From assembly GCA_015680685.1 (NCBI GenBank), contig MNCI01000952.1:877316-941315 (forward strand): a stretch of 64,000 nucleotides of DNA. The letters are read 5' to 3'. The translations under genes and the position numbers were made by a program. The stretch comes from Gnetum montanum. Lineage: Eukaryota; Streptophyta; Gnetopsida; Gnetales; Gnetaceae. The notes beneath the pieces are model-generated. The model searched no databases. It saw only the letters and a list, made by a program, of their open reading frames with translations, and had not been told where the DNA came from. Positions 1 through 13,500 of this stretch are shown here, piece by piece. Each line of letters opens with the position of its first letter. Position 1 is the first letter of the stretch.

Positions 1-690
1 AACTTCCTCTTATTGGTCAGTACAAAATGATAAGAAATCCATTAAAACACTCATGCACCCAAGTAAGTAGGATGGTACAAAGAGTATTGAGTCCCCTTGA
101 AGTCACACCTTGTTCAAACCCTTAAATCCTTTCCAAGTTCAAGAACTACCAAGGTCACAAGTTCATTAAAGGTTAACTTAATGAAAAAGGATCTCATACT
201 TCCAAAATAAGAAAAAAAAAACATAGAGTTTGTGGATTAGTGGATGTCATGGACTCATTACTTATTCCATAAAAAGAAATCATGTCTTAGTTATAGGTAC
301 GAAAATTCAAAAATAAAAACTAGACATTAGTAATCAAAAACAATAAGTACAAACCACCATTCACAACAACTACAACACCACTATGTCATGTTGTCATAAA
401 GCATTTTATTAGCAAAAATTTAGAAAATCATACCCAGAATAAAAGAAATTATACAAGAAAGTGTAAAATATTCAAGAAAAATCAAATGTACCAGTGATTG
501 TGTAAAATAAAAAATGGTGTAAAATAGGAAAAATTATAAAACAAAAATATGTAAAATAAACAAAGTGTAAAACAAAAAATAGAAAAACTGAGGAATCACA
601 TAAATGGTTAGCACGAATGGCCATCTCCCCCACAATTGAGTTTGAAGGAGAAGATCTAAAAGATTGAGTGAGGATGTCCATCCAATGAGG
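1..690 (-). other. Element A 3' untranslated region (partial)
   Basis: This stretch lies downstream of the integrase of element A and has no coding potential; the 69-codon frame at 472-681 is a T-rich chance ORF. It holds the T-rich tract and the short conserved blocks found at the same place in the other elements. One is the block reading GTGTGACTTCAAGGGGA on the minus strand, at about 95-112; the corresponding blocks are at 14066 (B), 27786 (E), 38790 (F) and 46496 (G). Confidence 0.7.
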
Positions 691-3600
691 TATTTATTAC
701 ACTGGCTTGCTTGGGATCATGGAAAGGTTTTATTTGTTCAATGTTGATCAACTGTTTCTTATTTGGGCTTTCAGGTTTGCAAATTATCATGATCCTAGAA
801 GAAAAGGTTTCATCAATTATATAAGGCCCCCCTAATAATATTTGAAATTTTGTTTGTTGTGGAACATGTGTATGGTTCTAATAGAGGACCTTATCTCTAG
901 GTTGAAATTTTACTTTTCTTATTCTTAGGTTATGTTGTTGCTTGTTGAATGCCTTGTGCACTTCATTTAAGGATAGAACCACTAATCAATTTTCATCTAG
1001 CACATTAATGTTGATCAATCATTCTCTTTGTGCTAGATTTAGGTCAAGATCCAACTCATAGGTTGTTGAAAGTGTACGGAGCTCAAATTTAATAGAAAGT
1101 ATTGGTAGTTTCCCATACACTAGCTCATAGAGAGAGTAGCTTATAAGGAGTTTCCATGTTGAACAATAGGTCAAGAGGGCATCGTTGAGTTTTGTGCTCT
1201 AGTCTCTCCTATATTTGCTAATAGTTCTCATTAAGACCTTTGTAATCTCCTTGTTAGTAACCTCTTCTTGACCATTAGTTTAGAGGTGGTAGGGTGTTGT
1301 TAATTTATGTTCAACTCCCAAGCATTGCATGAGCTTGTGAAAAGTGGTGGCTGTGAAATGGGTTCCATTGTAAAAAATTAGTGCAAGTGGCACTCCAAAC
1401 TTGTTTACAATGTGTTGTTGAAAAAACTAAGTAGTAGTGGTTGATGTATAATCAACGATAGCTACTACTTCTACCCATTTAGTACATTAGTCAATAGTGA
1501 AAATAATGTATGTCTTTCTATTGGACATGGGTGTGATGGGACAAATGAAGTCTATGCCCCATATGTCAAAGGGTTCCAGTGGTTGGATCCACTATTGAGG
1601 TTCCTCCATTCATGCAATCATCCCACAATCTTCTTGATAGCATCCACAAGATTAGACAAATTGGTGGGCACCCCTGAAGATTATTGGCCAATAGTACCCT
1701 ACCATCATAATTTTAATGACCATGCATCTCCTTACTTAGTGGCCTCTACAAGGGCCCTTGTGAGCATCTTGGAGAATGCACAATTGATTAGTATCTAGGA
1801 AACACCAACGATCTAGGCCATCAATGCACACCCTATAAACGTGTCTATTAATTTCCAGTGCTTGGCCTGATAAACAAACTATTGTTTCTTCCTGTGGTCC
1901 AGATCTTAAGGCATCTCTTGAGTGAGAAGATAAGTAAGGATGTCATCATACCATTTTGTCATTAATTCTTTTAGCAAAGAGAAGTTTATCAGGAAATTGA
2001 TCAAAGAGTGAGTTCTCCTCCTCTTTTTTATCCCATCTTAACCGAGAGAGATGGTCAGCGACCACATTCTTGGTCCCCTTTCAATCTATCATTGTAAGAT
2101 CAAATTTCTGCAAGATCACTAGCCACCGTATGACATGAGGGCTCACTATTGGCTTGTTCATCAGGAAGAAAATGGCACTAGAGTTAGTGCGTATAAACAC
2201 TTTGTACCCAAGCACATAGTGCCTAAACTTTTCCAACACATACACCACTAGCATTAGTTCTTTCTTTGTTGTGGTGTAATTAAGTTGTGCACCCACAATG
2301 CTTCAACTTGCATAGTGAATGTAATATTGACATTTCTTATTGTCCAACTACATTACCACAACTCCTAAGGCATAATTTTGAATTGGAATTTCTACAAGTC
2401 TCTCCTTCAGTTGTTGAAATGCACTTTCACATTCCTCAGTCCAAACAAATGGAACATCTTTCTTTGTTAACTCAACCAACAATTTTGTGATCTTAGAGAA
2501 ATTCTTTATAAATCACCAGTAGTAACCAATCTATCCAAATAATGACTAGACATCTTTAATTGTTTCCAACTAACGAGTTATTCCTTAGATGACCCTTATC
2601 TTTTTAGTTTTTAGCTTGATCCCTGCTTGTGAGATTTTGTGTCCCAAGACTATGCCCTCTTGGACCATTAGATGGCTCTTTTTCCAATTAAGATATACTT
2701 TTATTCCCATACATCTTTTTAATACTTGCTCAAGACAATCCAAGGATTGCTCAAATGTAGCACCATAAGTGAAAATTTCATCCATGAAGACTTCCACTTC
2801 ACTACCAATTTGTTGTTGAAAGATGTTCAAAACCAAGCATTCGAATGTGGCAGGAGCATTACACAAACCAAAAGGCATCTTTTAATATGAAAAAGTCCCC
2901 TAAGAACTTGTGAATGTAGTTTTGGCCTAATCCTCTAGTGCAATCTAAATTTGATTATAGCCATTATAACCATCCATAAAGCTATAATAGCAATGTCCAG
3001 AAATGGTATCCAACACTTAATTAACAAATGGCAATCGAAAATGATCTTTGAATGTTGTCATGTTCAACAACCTAAAATCAATACAAACCTACCACTTGCC
3101 ACCTTTCTTTGGCACAATCACAAGTGGATTGACCCACTCACCGTCTACAATAGGATAGATGAATCCCACCTTCAGGAGTTGTTCTATTTCCTCCTTGACA
3201 ATTTACTTTAAATTGGGTTTCAACTGCTGCTATGGCTGCTTCCTTATCTTCATGGCTAGAGCAGTATAGATATGGTGCTAGCATATTCATGGATCAATCC
3301 CAGTGAGTTCAGGATACGAACAAGTAAAGGTTGTTGGCCCTCTATTATCCACTTTCAATAGTTTCTCTTTTTGTTCAAGAGCAAGTTTAGCATTGATTAT
3401 AACCAGCTTTCCATTTTTCAAAAATGCATATTCGACATAGGCAATTAGAGTTTTTAACTCTAGGGGCTCTTGTTTAAAATTTTTAATGATTTCCAACTCT
3501 CCCTAATAGGTATCCTCATTTTCGTCATCAAAGAGTTAGCCATGAACTTGCTCTAGTTCATCCATGCCTACGACATAAGTGCATGTCAAGCTCTCAGTTA

Positions 3601-4220
3601 GTTCCATGTAAATTGTGCTACTCTCAAAATCAGCTACCAGTCACTAGGTGTCCTCTTGTTTTGTGGTTGCTACGTACAGACACCTTTGAATATCTACCTC
3701 ATTTGCACACTACCTGCATATGGAAATGAACGATCTTTTCATGGACCAGAGTTTCTACACATAGTTACACCCTGTATCCCTATACACGATGCATGGAACT
3801 TATTTTTTCTTGATTTTTTTGAATGCATTTTCCTTGAAAATTTCCAAGGAAAGATCTATGATGACCATTCTTGCATCACCAGTACTTAGCTATGCCTTTC
3901 CCATAATGATTGGAAAATCCCCCTTGTAGTTCTCAACTATGATCACTAGGAAATTAGCAAGATAAGATCACCCATAGGCATTGGTGACAATATTTTCTAC
4001 CAATTCCAATGGAACAATGATGGACTAGTCTACCAAATCTAATCTGATATTACTCTTCTTAAAAGTCAGCAGGTTCTAAGCAGTATACATCTCATGGAGA
4101 ATCATATTAAGACCGAAACCTAAACCTAGAAAATATTTGCATGGTTCATTCCCGACAATTTACAAATAGATAAGGGGACTTCTAAGGTCGACTAATTTTC
4201 TAGGAAGGTTGCCAACCTAA
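690..4220 (-). pseudogene. pol: Element A pol pseudogene (protease, RT, RNase H, integrase)
   Basis: Read on the minus strand, this is a gypsy polyprotein broken by many stops. The protease region is about 3760-4215, including a KGDFPIIMGKA stretch. The RT is about 2560-3300, with MPFGLCNAPATFE at 2840-2878 and FMDEIFTYG where FMDDFSTYG is seen in element B, so the second catalytic Asp is Glu. RNase H is about 2060-2480, with KKELMLVVYVLEKFRHYVLG. Integrase is about 700-1900 and ends with the KPFHDPKQ-type tail near 695. The linker before the RT, EYAFLKNGKLVIINAK, matches the linkers in B and E. The missing Asp and the stops mean it cannot encode an active polymerase. Confidence 0.85.
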
Positions 4221-4239
4221 ATCCAGTCAAATACAGCAT

Positions 4240-6705
4240 GAGTTAACATAACAATAGATATAGCATGAGTTAACATAATAGTGTGGATCTTCAGAGGCAT
4301 TTAGTTTGAAGGGCTCTTGATTTGATGATTTGCAAAGAATGAGGAAGAAGCAGGATGACCATCCACATGAGTTTGTAAGGGCTTAGGAGGGCTGTTGGAT
4401 CGAAAGAATGGTCATTTGCAAGATGTAGGTTTTGAACCACTCGATTGATTAAGCAGTTGTGGATTAATGACCCTTGTAGCATTACATTGTTGTGACTAAG
4501 CTAAAAGCTCATCCTACATGGATGGAGCAAGCGATAACTATGTTAAGGGTGGAGTAATAGGTGTAGGCATATGAGGAGGTTATGGATGGAATATGGGATC
4601 CTCCCTAGGAGTTGGAGAATGAGTTCGGTGGAATTTAGGAGGGTGGTAGTGATGCTAGAAAGGAGAAATGTAACTAGAAGAGTAACGTGGAGACAAGGGT
4701 TGCTAAACATAGTACCCATACAAATCTAGCTACCTATAAGGGTACTACTACCATGGTGGTGGCATTCCCCATGACTATGATTGTTGCCACTACTAATACT
4801 ACTCATATGGTTGTGGTAAAGTGCCACTTGGATAATAAGGTTGTTTTTGGTGGAACTACCTAGGATTTCCTTGAGGATAGGGAAATATTTTAGGTGTTTG
4901 CATGTTTTAAAGTCATGGACTCAAAGCATACATCCCAGATTCTTGTAAGTGTGATACAATAAGCAACATCCCTTAGGATGTTCATAATGGCAAATGTCAA
5001 ACCCATCGTCATCATCTAATTGAAGTTCCACAGCTTCTTTTACTACAAAAACTTTGTCCTTATCGCTTTGGTAGGCATGTTCAGCTTCTTTCTACCTCCT
5101 ATGTTCATGATCACTACTCTACTCTCTTATTTCATCCAAAGAATCCCATATTTTATCTACCTTGGCCAAAATTTTAGCCATAGGTTTTTAGACCAGTAAG
5201 GTCTTTTGTTGCACCACCTCATTAAGAGGTGACTCCTCCTCACTATCACAAAATTAGACCTCCTTCTTTCTAATGGAAGGGTCCCTATTATATTCTTCTA
5301 CACTTTCACATTTCCTCAACTCTCCTTCTTCTTTTGCTACCTACTCAATCAACCTTTTTATTTGGGCTCTTAATTTCAACAATCTTCCTTGGGCATAGAC
5401 TTTAAGGGTCCTTCATGTTTCTAAGTGAAGCCCATCTATGATGTGGTGAAGTTGTTCCCTCTGAGAGTAACCATGGCTATGGCATCAATGTAATAATAAA
5501 TAATATCTACCCATGATGGCATCCAAGGGTTCATGTGTTTCATGTTTCCATCCTTGGATTTGCCTTCACAGGTTTGACACTCTAGAGTAGGTCTAATACT
5601 TATCATTAAATAATTTTAGCATTGTACTCCATTGACGGATTAATTCTAGTTTTAGATATCAATACCAATTTTCTACTTCCATGATGAGTGTTCTAGGGAA
5701 TAACTTGAGCTTTTGCTAATCATTTTCAATATTTTGTAAGGCACAAGCATCATGAAAACCCTGTAGATGTGTTTAAGGATCTAAGTTATATCCCCTCAAA
5801 TCTAGGAATATTGTTCATGTCTAGCCACTTAATTTAGCTATCATTCACATGCCTGGTAGGAATTCTAACAACCTCTACGATGTTGAGCATATTTCAAGTG
5901 TCTAGAATAAATTCATCTTCATGATCTTAATGATGCCTATGATGTCCTCTGTCATCCCTTCGTTAATGGTGGTCTCTGTGATTATCATTGTTGTCCTACT
6001 ACCTGCAGTTCTTTTTTTATTCAAAGGAGGAAGCTAATCTAGATGAAGAGGGCAAAGAGGAAGGAGGACTGCCACCATCGTGGTGTCTGCCACTTCTTCT
6101 CCCCTTATCATGGCCATGATTCTTGGAGTGATCATCATTATGCTTATTCAAGTTCCAACTTTGACTTCCTTTATTAAAGCTCCCACAACCATGGAACTTA
6201 CTGTTAACAGATCCCAGATTGTTGATTACTAATTTAGGATTTGGGTTCAGCTCCCCTTCACCAAAGTCAAGAGGTCGAGAGTCTACATGTTGAGAACCCT
6301 TAGAAAGAGGTTCCTCATCATCCCTTTGATTTAGCAGGAATAAGGGGTTATTGAACTATTTTTCCTTTATGACTTCGCGATGCTTTTTCTATTGTTGATC
6401 TCATTTGCGTTGTGTCTTAGTGGAACGGTAGTCCCAAAAGTCATGATCTTCCATAACATACTCTCCATGAAGGTCCTCGATGTCCAACCTTGTAAGAGTT
6501 TGGAGTAGCATCCTAGAAATAGATTGGTTAGGTGACAATACAATGTTCCCCTCCATGTCTCCCGACTACATTTGTTCATCCTAATGCAGGACGTAAGTGA
6601 AATTGCATACAAACTCATTAAGATGAATGTCCATCACTCTGCATTCTTATGGTACTATTGACTTAGAATCATCTCACTTATGAGAAGAAGAAGATATTTT
6701 TGTTA
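4240..6705 (-). pseudogene. gag: Element A gag pseudogene
   Basis: The minus strand encodes a degenerate gag like those of B and E. An N-terminal part near 6390-6640 contains MEGNIVLSP-type residues and DIEDLHGEYVMEDHDFWDY. A Ser-rich basic segment follows at about 6030-6130, then the conserved NNIPRFEG region near 5800. A Cys-His cluster lies at about 4964-5005, reading FDICHYEHPKGC, where the first Cys of the cluster in B and E is Phe. The original start codon, placed by comparison with B (7343) and G (43577), is ATA near 6703. Gag packages the RNA and assembles the particle. Frameshifts and stops make this copy non-functional. Confidence 0.75.
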
Positions 6706-6815
6706 GAAAAAAGTTTCTAAATGTGCTTGTAGTATAGTTTTGATTAATTGTTATGATTTAACTTTGTCAGGTTCATTTCAATGATGTTGAGTAATTCTCA
6801 CTAATTCCAGATTGA

Positions 6816-7185
6816 CAGCCCAACAGTGTTTGCACAAAGTTTAAGATGTGTTTGGGAAGTGGGAACGGTTACTTGTGTTAGGCTAAATTAGACTATAGTT
6901 TACTTAGCAATTAATCGCACTTACTTTTAATCACTTTTAATTTTATTCTTGTTCTAGGTGAGTAATTCCATAAAAACACAAAACAATAAAAATCATATGC
7001 CTCAGTCACACTTAGCCATACAAATGCATTCCACAAGTGGGACTGGGAAGACAACGAATGAACAATATGCACACACTGTTTAGCTGTAGTGTACTTAGTA
7101 ATTATAGTCTATGGAATTTGATCAAATTACACGTGAACGCTTGTGATTCATATGGTTGGGCATAAGGGTACCTTTCCACTCATCA
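6816..7185 (+). repeat. Element B 5' LTR remnant (R/U5 part)
   Basis: This segment matches the last 370 bases or so of the B 3' LTR (about 16060-16431). It begins at CCCAACAGTGTTTGCACAAA and ends in the CTCATCA terminus shared by all LTRs here. U3 and the promoter are missing. Confidence 0.85.
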
Positions 7186-7204
7186 TTGGTGATGTTGCTA
7201 GGGA
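7186..7204 (+). promoter_or_regulatory. Element B primer-binding site, tRNA-Asp type
   Basis: The sequence TTGGTGATGTTGCTAGGGA directly follows the LTR end. It is a decayed match to the TGGCGCCGTTGCCGGGGA site complementary to plant tRNA-Asp that is known from Athila elements. Most differences are G to A or C to T. Confidence 0.65.
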
Positions 7205-7342
7205 CTATAGTTGTTCATGCGCTATCTAAACCCAATGAAACTTAGTAACCTTGTTGTTCGAACCCTAAGACTCAAATCCTACAAAAACAAAAATTATTAT
7301 CATTAAATTAAATCTCAATTGCACACTATTTATTAACACAAA

Positions 7343-9660
7343 ATGTCTTCTTCCCACAGGAGCCCATCTTTGGCTAGGGTAGTTCAAGTGCCTTAATAAT
7401 ATTAGGTGGTATATGCTCATCCCGATGAGTACGTACTAAACTTTACCTTCATCTTGCATCAAGATGAACTGATGCAGTGGCAAGATATAGATGGCAACAT
7501 TGTGTTGCTATCTAACTGATTTGTTCCAGCAATGCTCCAGCTAATGCTAGCATGACACAGGCTTCAACATCTCCGTGGAGAATATGAGATGCAAGATCCT
7601 GACTCAAGGGATTATCATCTCACTGAAGCACAAAGATTAAGGAATCGGTAGCTAAAGCACCAACACGAGCTTATGAAGGGCAAGGGGCCAAACATCTTTC
7701 CACCTCCACTTAATCCAATTGATGAAGGTGATCATTTCTTTAGTGATTCTTCCCTCCTTGACTTTGTTCAAGGAGCCCTCAACTAGAATGTACAATCCAC
7801 ATTCCATAATCCAGGTTATGGTCATAATAGATCTAATGACAAAAATGGATCCAACGAAACAAGTTAAGAAAAGGTCGACAAAGGAGATCATGATTGCAAT
7901 AGTGGTTGAAGGCATCAAAGAAAGTGTGATAGACGTCAGCGTCAAGCAAGTTCCCCTTCTTCTTCCCCTTCATTATCATCATCTTCTTCTTCATCTAGTT
8001 TAGATCATGGCTGCAGAAGAAATAACCATGATGGAGGTGACCGACAAGACTAAAATAACAAAAGGGACCATTAGGACAGTTATGACTGAAGACGTCAGCA
8101 ATCCAGAGAGGCCCATCATCAAGAAGAAGGGCTAGTAGAAAACATCGTAGGCACCACCATCATGGCCTTGATGAACCTCTACTTGTTACTTGGGGCATGT
8201 TGAATATTGCAGAGGCTATGAGGATTCCAACCAGCCAAGTGAAGGATAGTAGAATAAAGAGGCTTAATATGAACAATATTCCTTGGTTCAAGGGAGGATA
8301 TGATGCTGATTTGCAAAATCACATTCAAGCCTTCCAAGATGCATGTGTCTTGCTAAATATTGAAAATGACTTGCAAAAGCTAAAATCATTTCCAAGGACA
8401 CTTATAAACAAAGAAAAAAGTTGGTATTAATCCTTGGAACCAGAATCAATCAGTCGATGAAGTACGATGTTGAACTATTCAATGAAAAATATCAAATGTA
8501 CTTCCAAGTATCCAATCTAAGGAAACAAATTCAAAAATGGAAACATGGGAATCATGAGCCCTTGGATGCTGTTATTGGTTGATACTACTCTCTATTGTAT
8601 GGGTGTCCTGGCCATGGATACTCTCAGCTTGATCAGCTTCACCATATCATAGATGGGTTGCAATCTAAAACCAGAAAAACCCTTGGCATTTATGCCCAAA
8701 GAATACTGACAAAGTTAAGCGCCCATCAAATTTAACAATTATTAAGCAGGTAGCCAAGGAAGAGGGAGAACTAAGAAAACATGAAAGTGCAGAGGAATAC
8801 AATAGTAACCCTTTTAGAAAAAGGGGGTTCGATTTTGTGACAGTGAGAATGAATTTTCTAGAGATGAGGTGGTAAATCAAAAGACCTTACCATTCCAGAA
8901 ATTACATTTAGAAATTACAGTCAAGGTTGATTAGTTATGGGACTCCATGAAAAATAATTTTTGAGCTATTTTAAAAATTGCTAAAGAGTCTGAGAAAAGT
9001 GGCAAGTGAGAGCGTTAGAGACGTAAGGAAGCTGAACGCACCATATCTAAGGGTAAAGGTAAAATGATTGCAATAGAGATGGCTACGAATAGCAATTCAG
9101 ATGATGATGGTGGATGTTATGTTTGCCAGTATGAACATCCTAAGGGATGTTTTCCAATTGTATCACACTTGCAGGAATTTGTGGTGTATGCCTTACATCC
9201 ACCACGTGCACAACGGCAAACTCCCAAAAGATTACCTTATCCAGAAGGCAATCCTTGACAATTCCACCAATTGCAATAGTACTATCCAAGTGGAACTCCT
9301 CCACAACCCTATGAATTGTACCAATAGTGGCAGGAACCATAATCGTGGGCATTGCCACCTCCAAGACAGCAATACCCTTACCAACAACCAGATCCCTACG
9401 GTCACCATGTTTAGCAACCTTAATCTTCAAAGGACTCCTCTGGTCATATTGCTACTTACCAATCTCACAACTACCCTCCTGAAACATACTAATCACCCTA
9501 TCCACAGAGGGATGCCATCTACTACCCTCATGTACCTCCTATTCCTACACCTACTTCTCCACCTCCTACACAACTACCGCCTACTCCATCCATGCAAGGT
9601 GAATTGCTTACACAACCATAGTAAAGGAACACTACAAGAGCAGTTAATCTACAAGTAGTT
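7343..9660 (+). pseudogene. gag: Element B gag pseudogene
   Basis: The start at 7343 (MSSSHRS) is chosen by comparison with G (43577) and E (21439). A Ser-rich low-complexity basic region lies at about 7940-8000. The retrotransposon gag core spans about 8197-8760 and includes NNIPWFKGGYDADLQNHIQ, AFQDACVLLNIEN and FPRTLINKEKSWY. A short Cys-His cluster at 9115-9150 reads CYVCQYEHPKGC, spaced C-X2-C-X3-H-X3-C, which is shorter than the usual retroviral C-X2-C-X4-H-X4-C knuckle. A Gln/Pro/Tyr-rich tail follows to about 9660. Stops occur throughout, so the copy is dead. Overlapping long frames at 9101-9658 are out of frame with the gag signal. Confidence 0.8.
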
Positions 9661-12600
9661 AACCCATTCAGCAGGTCGGAACCATGAACAAAGAAAAGAC
9701 CCTTTTTGTGGCATCGCGGTCCACCAAATCCCTTGGACACATCAATGGTTGGTAACCCTACTCCTCCACCTTCCTCTGTTTCCTCTTTATCCAAGTTCCC
9801 TTCAAACCAAAATCCCTTTCGAATCCATATTGTAATGCTGACACATGTTGTATCCAATTGGATTCGAGCTAGTAATCTACCTAAAAATTAGCTGATCCTG
9901 GGAGTCCCCTAGTTTACTTGCAAATTGCTAGGAATGAGCCTTGTAAGGCTCTTCTTAACTCTAGTTTTAGTGTTAATTTGATCTCACATGAGATGTACAC
10001 AATGTGAAACCTTCCTCCCTTGAAGAAGAGCAACATCCAGCTAGAATTGGTAGACCAGTCCATCACTGTTCCATTGAGACTGGTTGAGGACATCGTCCCC
10101 ACCGTTTGTGGGTGGTCATATCCCACTAATTTCCTAGTAATCAAAGTGGAAAACTACAAGGGGGATTTTCCAATTATTATGGAAAGCACGTGGTTAAGTA
10201 TTGTGGATGCCAAAATGGACATTAGAGATCTTTCCTTAGAGATATCAAAAGAAAATGAATTTGGAAAGATCGAGAAGAAGAAAGTTCCATGTATCGTGTA
10301 CAACGATTCAGGGTGCCATTGTGTACAGAAGTTATGGTCAGTAAAGCAAACATCTATCTCTACATGCAAGTAGTGTACACTAGAAACTGATATACAAAGA
10401 TGTTTGTACATAGTAGCCACAAAACAAGAAAGCACCCAATGGCTGACAACTAATTTTAGTAGTAGGACATTATGCATGAAATCAACTAAGGGCCTAATGT
10501 ACGAATATGTTGCAAGTATGGATGAACTTAAGCAATTTCATCACCAACTCTTTGAAGGAGAAAATGATGATGTTAATTGGGATGATCTAGAATTTCTTGA
10601 CAATTTTAAACAAGAGCTCCTTGAATTGAAGATGCTACCGGTTGGAATGAAATATGTATTTTTAAAAAATGGGAGGCCAATTATCATTAATGACAAGCCT
10701 GCTACAAAATAGAAGAAAAAGTTAATAAAAGTTCTGGAAAAGTGGTTAGAAGCCTTTGCTTAGTCATATTCTGAGCTCACTAGGATAAATCCAATAATAT
10801 GCCAACACAGGATATACACTGACCCCGCTGTCAAGCCGAAATGACAACCACAATGGCATTTGAATCCCAAGTTAAAATAGATTGTCAAAGAGAAGATTGA
10901 ACAACTCCTCAAAGTGGGATTCATTTACCCTATCATAGATAGTGAGTGGGTGAGGCCTCTCATGATTGTGCTAAAGAAAGAAGGCAAATGGGACGTGTGC
11001 ATTGATTTTTGACTACTCAATATGGCAACTTTCAAGGATCATTTTCCATTGCCTTTCATTGACCAAGTGTTGGACACCATTTCGGGGCACAGCTATTACA
11101 GCTTTCTGGAAGGTTAAAGTGGCTATAACCAAATCCAAATTACACCAGAGAACTAGGTGAAGATAACTTTCATAAGTCCTTAAGGGACTTTTGCTTACCA
11201 ACAAATGCCATTTGGTCTATGTAATGCCCTAGCCACGTTTCAACAATTAGTTCTCAACATTTTCCAATAATAGATTGGTAGTGGGGCATAAGTTTTTATG
11301 GATGATTTTTCTACCTATGGAGCTACATTCGAGCAAGCCCTAGATTGTCTTGAGTAGGTGTTGAAGAGATGTGCCGAAACAAATCTCTGGCTCAATTGGC
11401 AAAAGAGCCATCTTATGGTCNTGAAACAAATCTCTGGCTCAATTGGCAAAAGAGCCATCTTATGGTCCATGAAGGCACAGTCTTGGGGCATCGCATTTCA
11501 AAAGCAAGAATCGAGGTGAACCCTGAAAAAATAAGGGTCATCCAAGGAATAACTCATCAACTTGAAATAGTTTAAAAAGTTTGGTCATTCCTTAGTCATA
11601 CTGACTACTACCGATGATTCATCAAGAATTTTTCCAAAATTGCCAAGCTATTGGTAGAATTAACAGAGAAGGATGCATCATTTATCTAGACCCCTGTATG
11701 TGAATCAGCATTTTAATAGTTGAAGCAAAATCTTGTTGAAACTCCCATTTTTCAAGCACCATATCAATCTAGACCATTTCATGTGATGAACAATGCATAT
11801 GAATTATGCTTTGGGGGCAGTGCTTAAATAGATGGATGATTAGAAATGTCCATATTACATTCACTATGCAAGCCAGAGCATCACAAGTACAAAACTAAAC
11901 TACACCACCATAGAAAAGGAGTTGATGGCAGTGGTGTTTACTTTAGAAAATTTTAGGCACTATGTGCTTAGCTATAAAGTCTTTGTGCACACAGATCATA
12001 GTGCCATTAGATGTCTAATGAACAAACCAATGGTGAGCCCTCGTGTCATACGGTGGCTCATGATTTTGTAGAAATTTGATCTCACAATGGTAGATCGTAA
12101 AGGTGTGGAGAATGTGGTCGAGAGTCACTTATCGTGACTAAAATGGAACAATAAGGAGAAAGAGAGCTCTTTATCTAACCAATTCCTTAACGAATCTCTC
12201 CTTGTAGGTGCTATTAATGCACAAATGTCTTATGAACTAAAACAGTATGATACCATCCTCACTTATCTACTCAAGCAAGAACTGCCACAAGGGCTAGACA
12301 CTAGAAAGAAACATCAGTTTCTTCACCAGGTCAAATATTTCATGTACATTAATGAAAACCTTTATAAGGTTTGTCCTAATGGCTAGATACATTGGTGTGT
12401 CCCTAATACAGATCAATTGCGTGTTCTCCAGAATGCTCATGAAGGTCCTTGCGGGGGCCATTATGCTGGGAGACGCATGACCATAAAAATCCTCATGGCA
12501 TGGTATTATTAGCCAACAATCTTTAGGGATGCACATCAATTCATCTGCGCTTGTGATCATTGCCATAGGGATGGTGGAATGATAACTCGAATGGAGGGGC

Positions 12601-13500
12601 CACAACAATGGATACAACTCTCGAACCATTCTACATTTGGGGCATTGACTTTATGGGTCCCATCACGCCTTTATCAAATGGAAAGGCATATATAATAGTT
12701 GAAGTTGATTGTTGTACCAAGTGGGTAGAAGCAGTAGTAGTCGTTGACTGTACATCCATCACTGCTACTCGTTTTGTACAAAAAAACATCGTAAACAAGT
12801 GTGGTGTACCTTGTGTGTTAATTTCTGATAATGGAACTCATTTTACAAGTGCCACTTTCAGGAAGCTGCTGCAACGCTTAGGGTTGACTATAAAATCACA
12901 ACACAATATCACCCCCAAGCCAATGGTCAAGCTAAGGTCATTAATAGGGAGATTACAAAAATCTTAACGTGTACCATTACTAAATACCAAAGGGATTAGA
13001 GCACTAAATTAAATGATTCCCTTTAGGCCTATCGCTCCACATGGAAGCTTTCCATAGGTTATTCTCCCTATGAGCTTGTGTACGGAAAACTACCAACATT
13101 ACCCATCCAATCCGAGCTCTGTACACTCTCTACAGTTTGTGATCTTGACCTAGATCTAAGTCTAGCATAGAAAGAATAATTAATGAATCTCAACTTGCTA
13201 GATGAAAATCAATTAATGGCCCTATCATCCAACGAAATGCATAAGGCATTCAACAAGAAATGCCATGACCTCAAAATAAGAAAAATCAAGTTTCAACCAG
13301 GAGACAAGGTTCTCTATTGGAATCCTACACATGTACCCCAACGAACCAAATTTCAAACATTGTGGGAAGGACCTTACATCATAGATGAGACTTTTCCATC
13401 TGGGGCCATGATCATTTACAAACCTGATAGCCTAGACAAAAAACAACTAATCAGCATTCAACAAATAAAACCTTTCCATGAGCCCAAGCCAACCAACTAA
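9660..13500 (+). pseudogene. pol: Element B pol pseudogene (protease, RT, RNase H, integrase)
   Basis: The protease is at about 9830-10360 and includes QLELVDQSITVPLRLVED and KGDFPIIM. The catalytic D-S/T-G is not intact: the site reads ALLNSSF. The RT spans about 10740-11690, with KEGKWDVCIDF near 10980, MPFGLCNALATFQ near 11207 and an intact FMDDFSTYG near 11300. RNase H is about 11770-12140. Integrase is about 12250-13500: the Cys-His zinc region is at 12435-12580, the core has VEVDCCTKWVEA at 12700 and LISDNGTHF at 12815, and the tail ends PFHEPKPTN with a stop at 13498. A frameshift just after LTIKSQH disrupts the third catalytic region. The N at 11421 with its flanking duplication breaks the RT reading. 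Confidence 0.88.

Larger units (their letters stand above)
1..6815 (-). mobile_element. Element A: truncated Ty3/gypsy (Athila-like) retrotransposon
   Basis: On the minus strand the order is gag (high coordinates), protease, RT, RNase H, integrase and a 3' untranslated region that runs off the left edge. The 3' LTR is therefore outside the window. At the 5' side the gag leader stops near 6815, where a fragment of another LTR in the opposite orientation (element B) begins, so A has lost its own 5' LTR and primer-binding site. Every coding region carries stops. The family is recognised by close similarity, domain by domain, to elements B and E in this window. Assignment to an Athila-like group rests on the tRNA-Asp primer sites of those relatives. 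Confidence 0.85.

Noticed and set aside
9101-9658. A 185-codon ORF in element B
   Set aside because: It is out of frame with the gag Cys-His cluster and the Pro/Tyr-rich tail, which read in the neighbouring frame.
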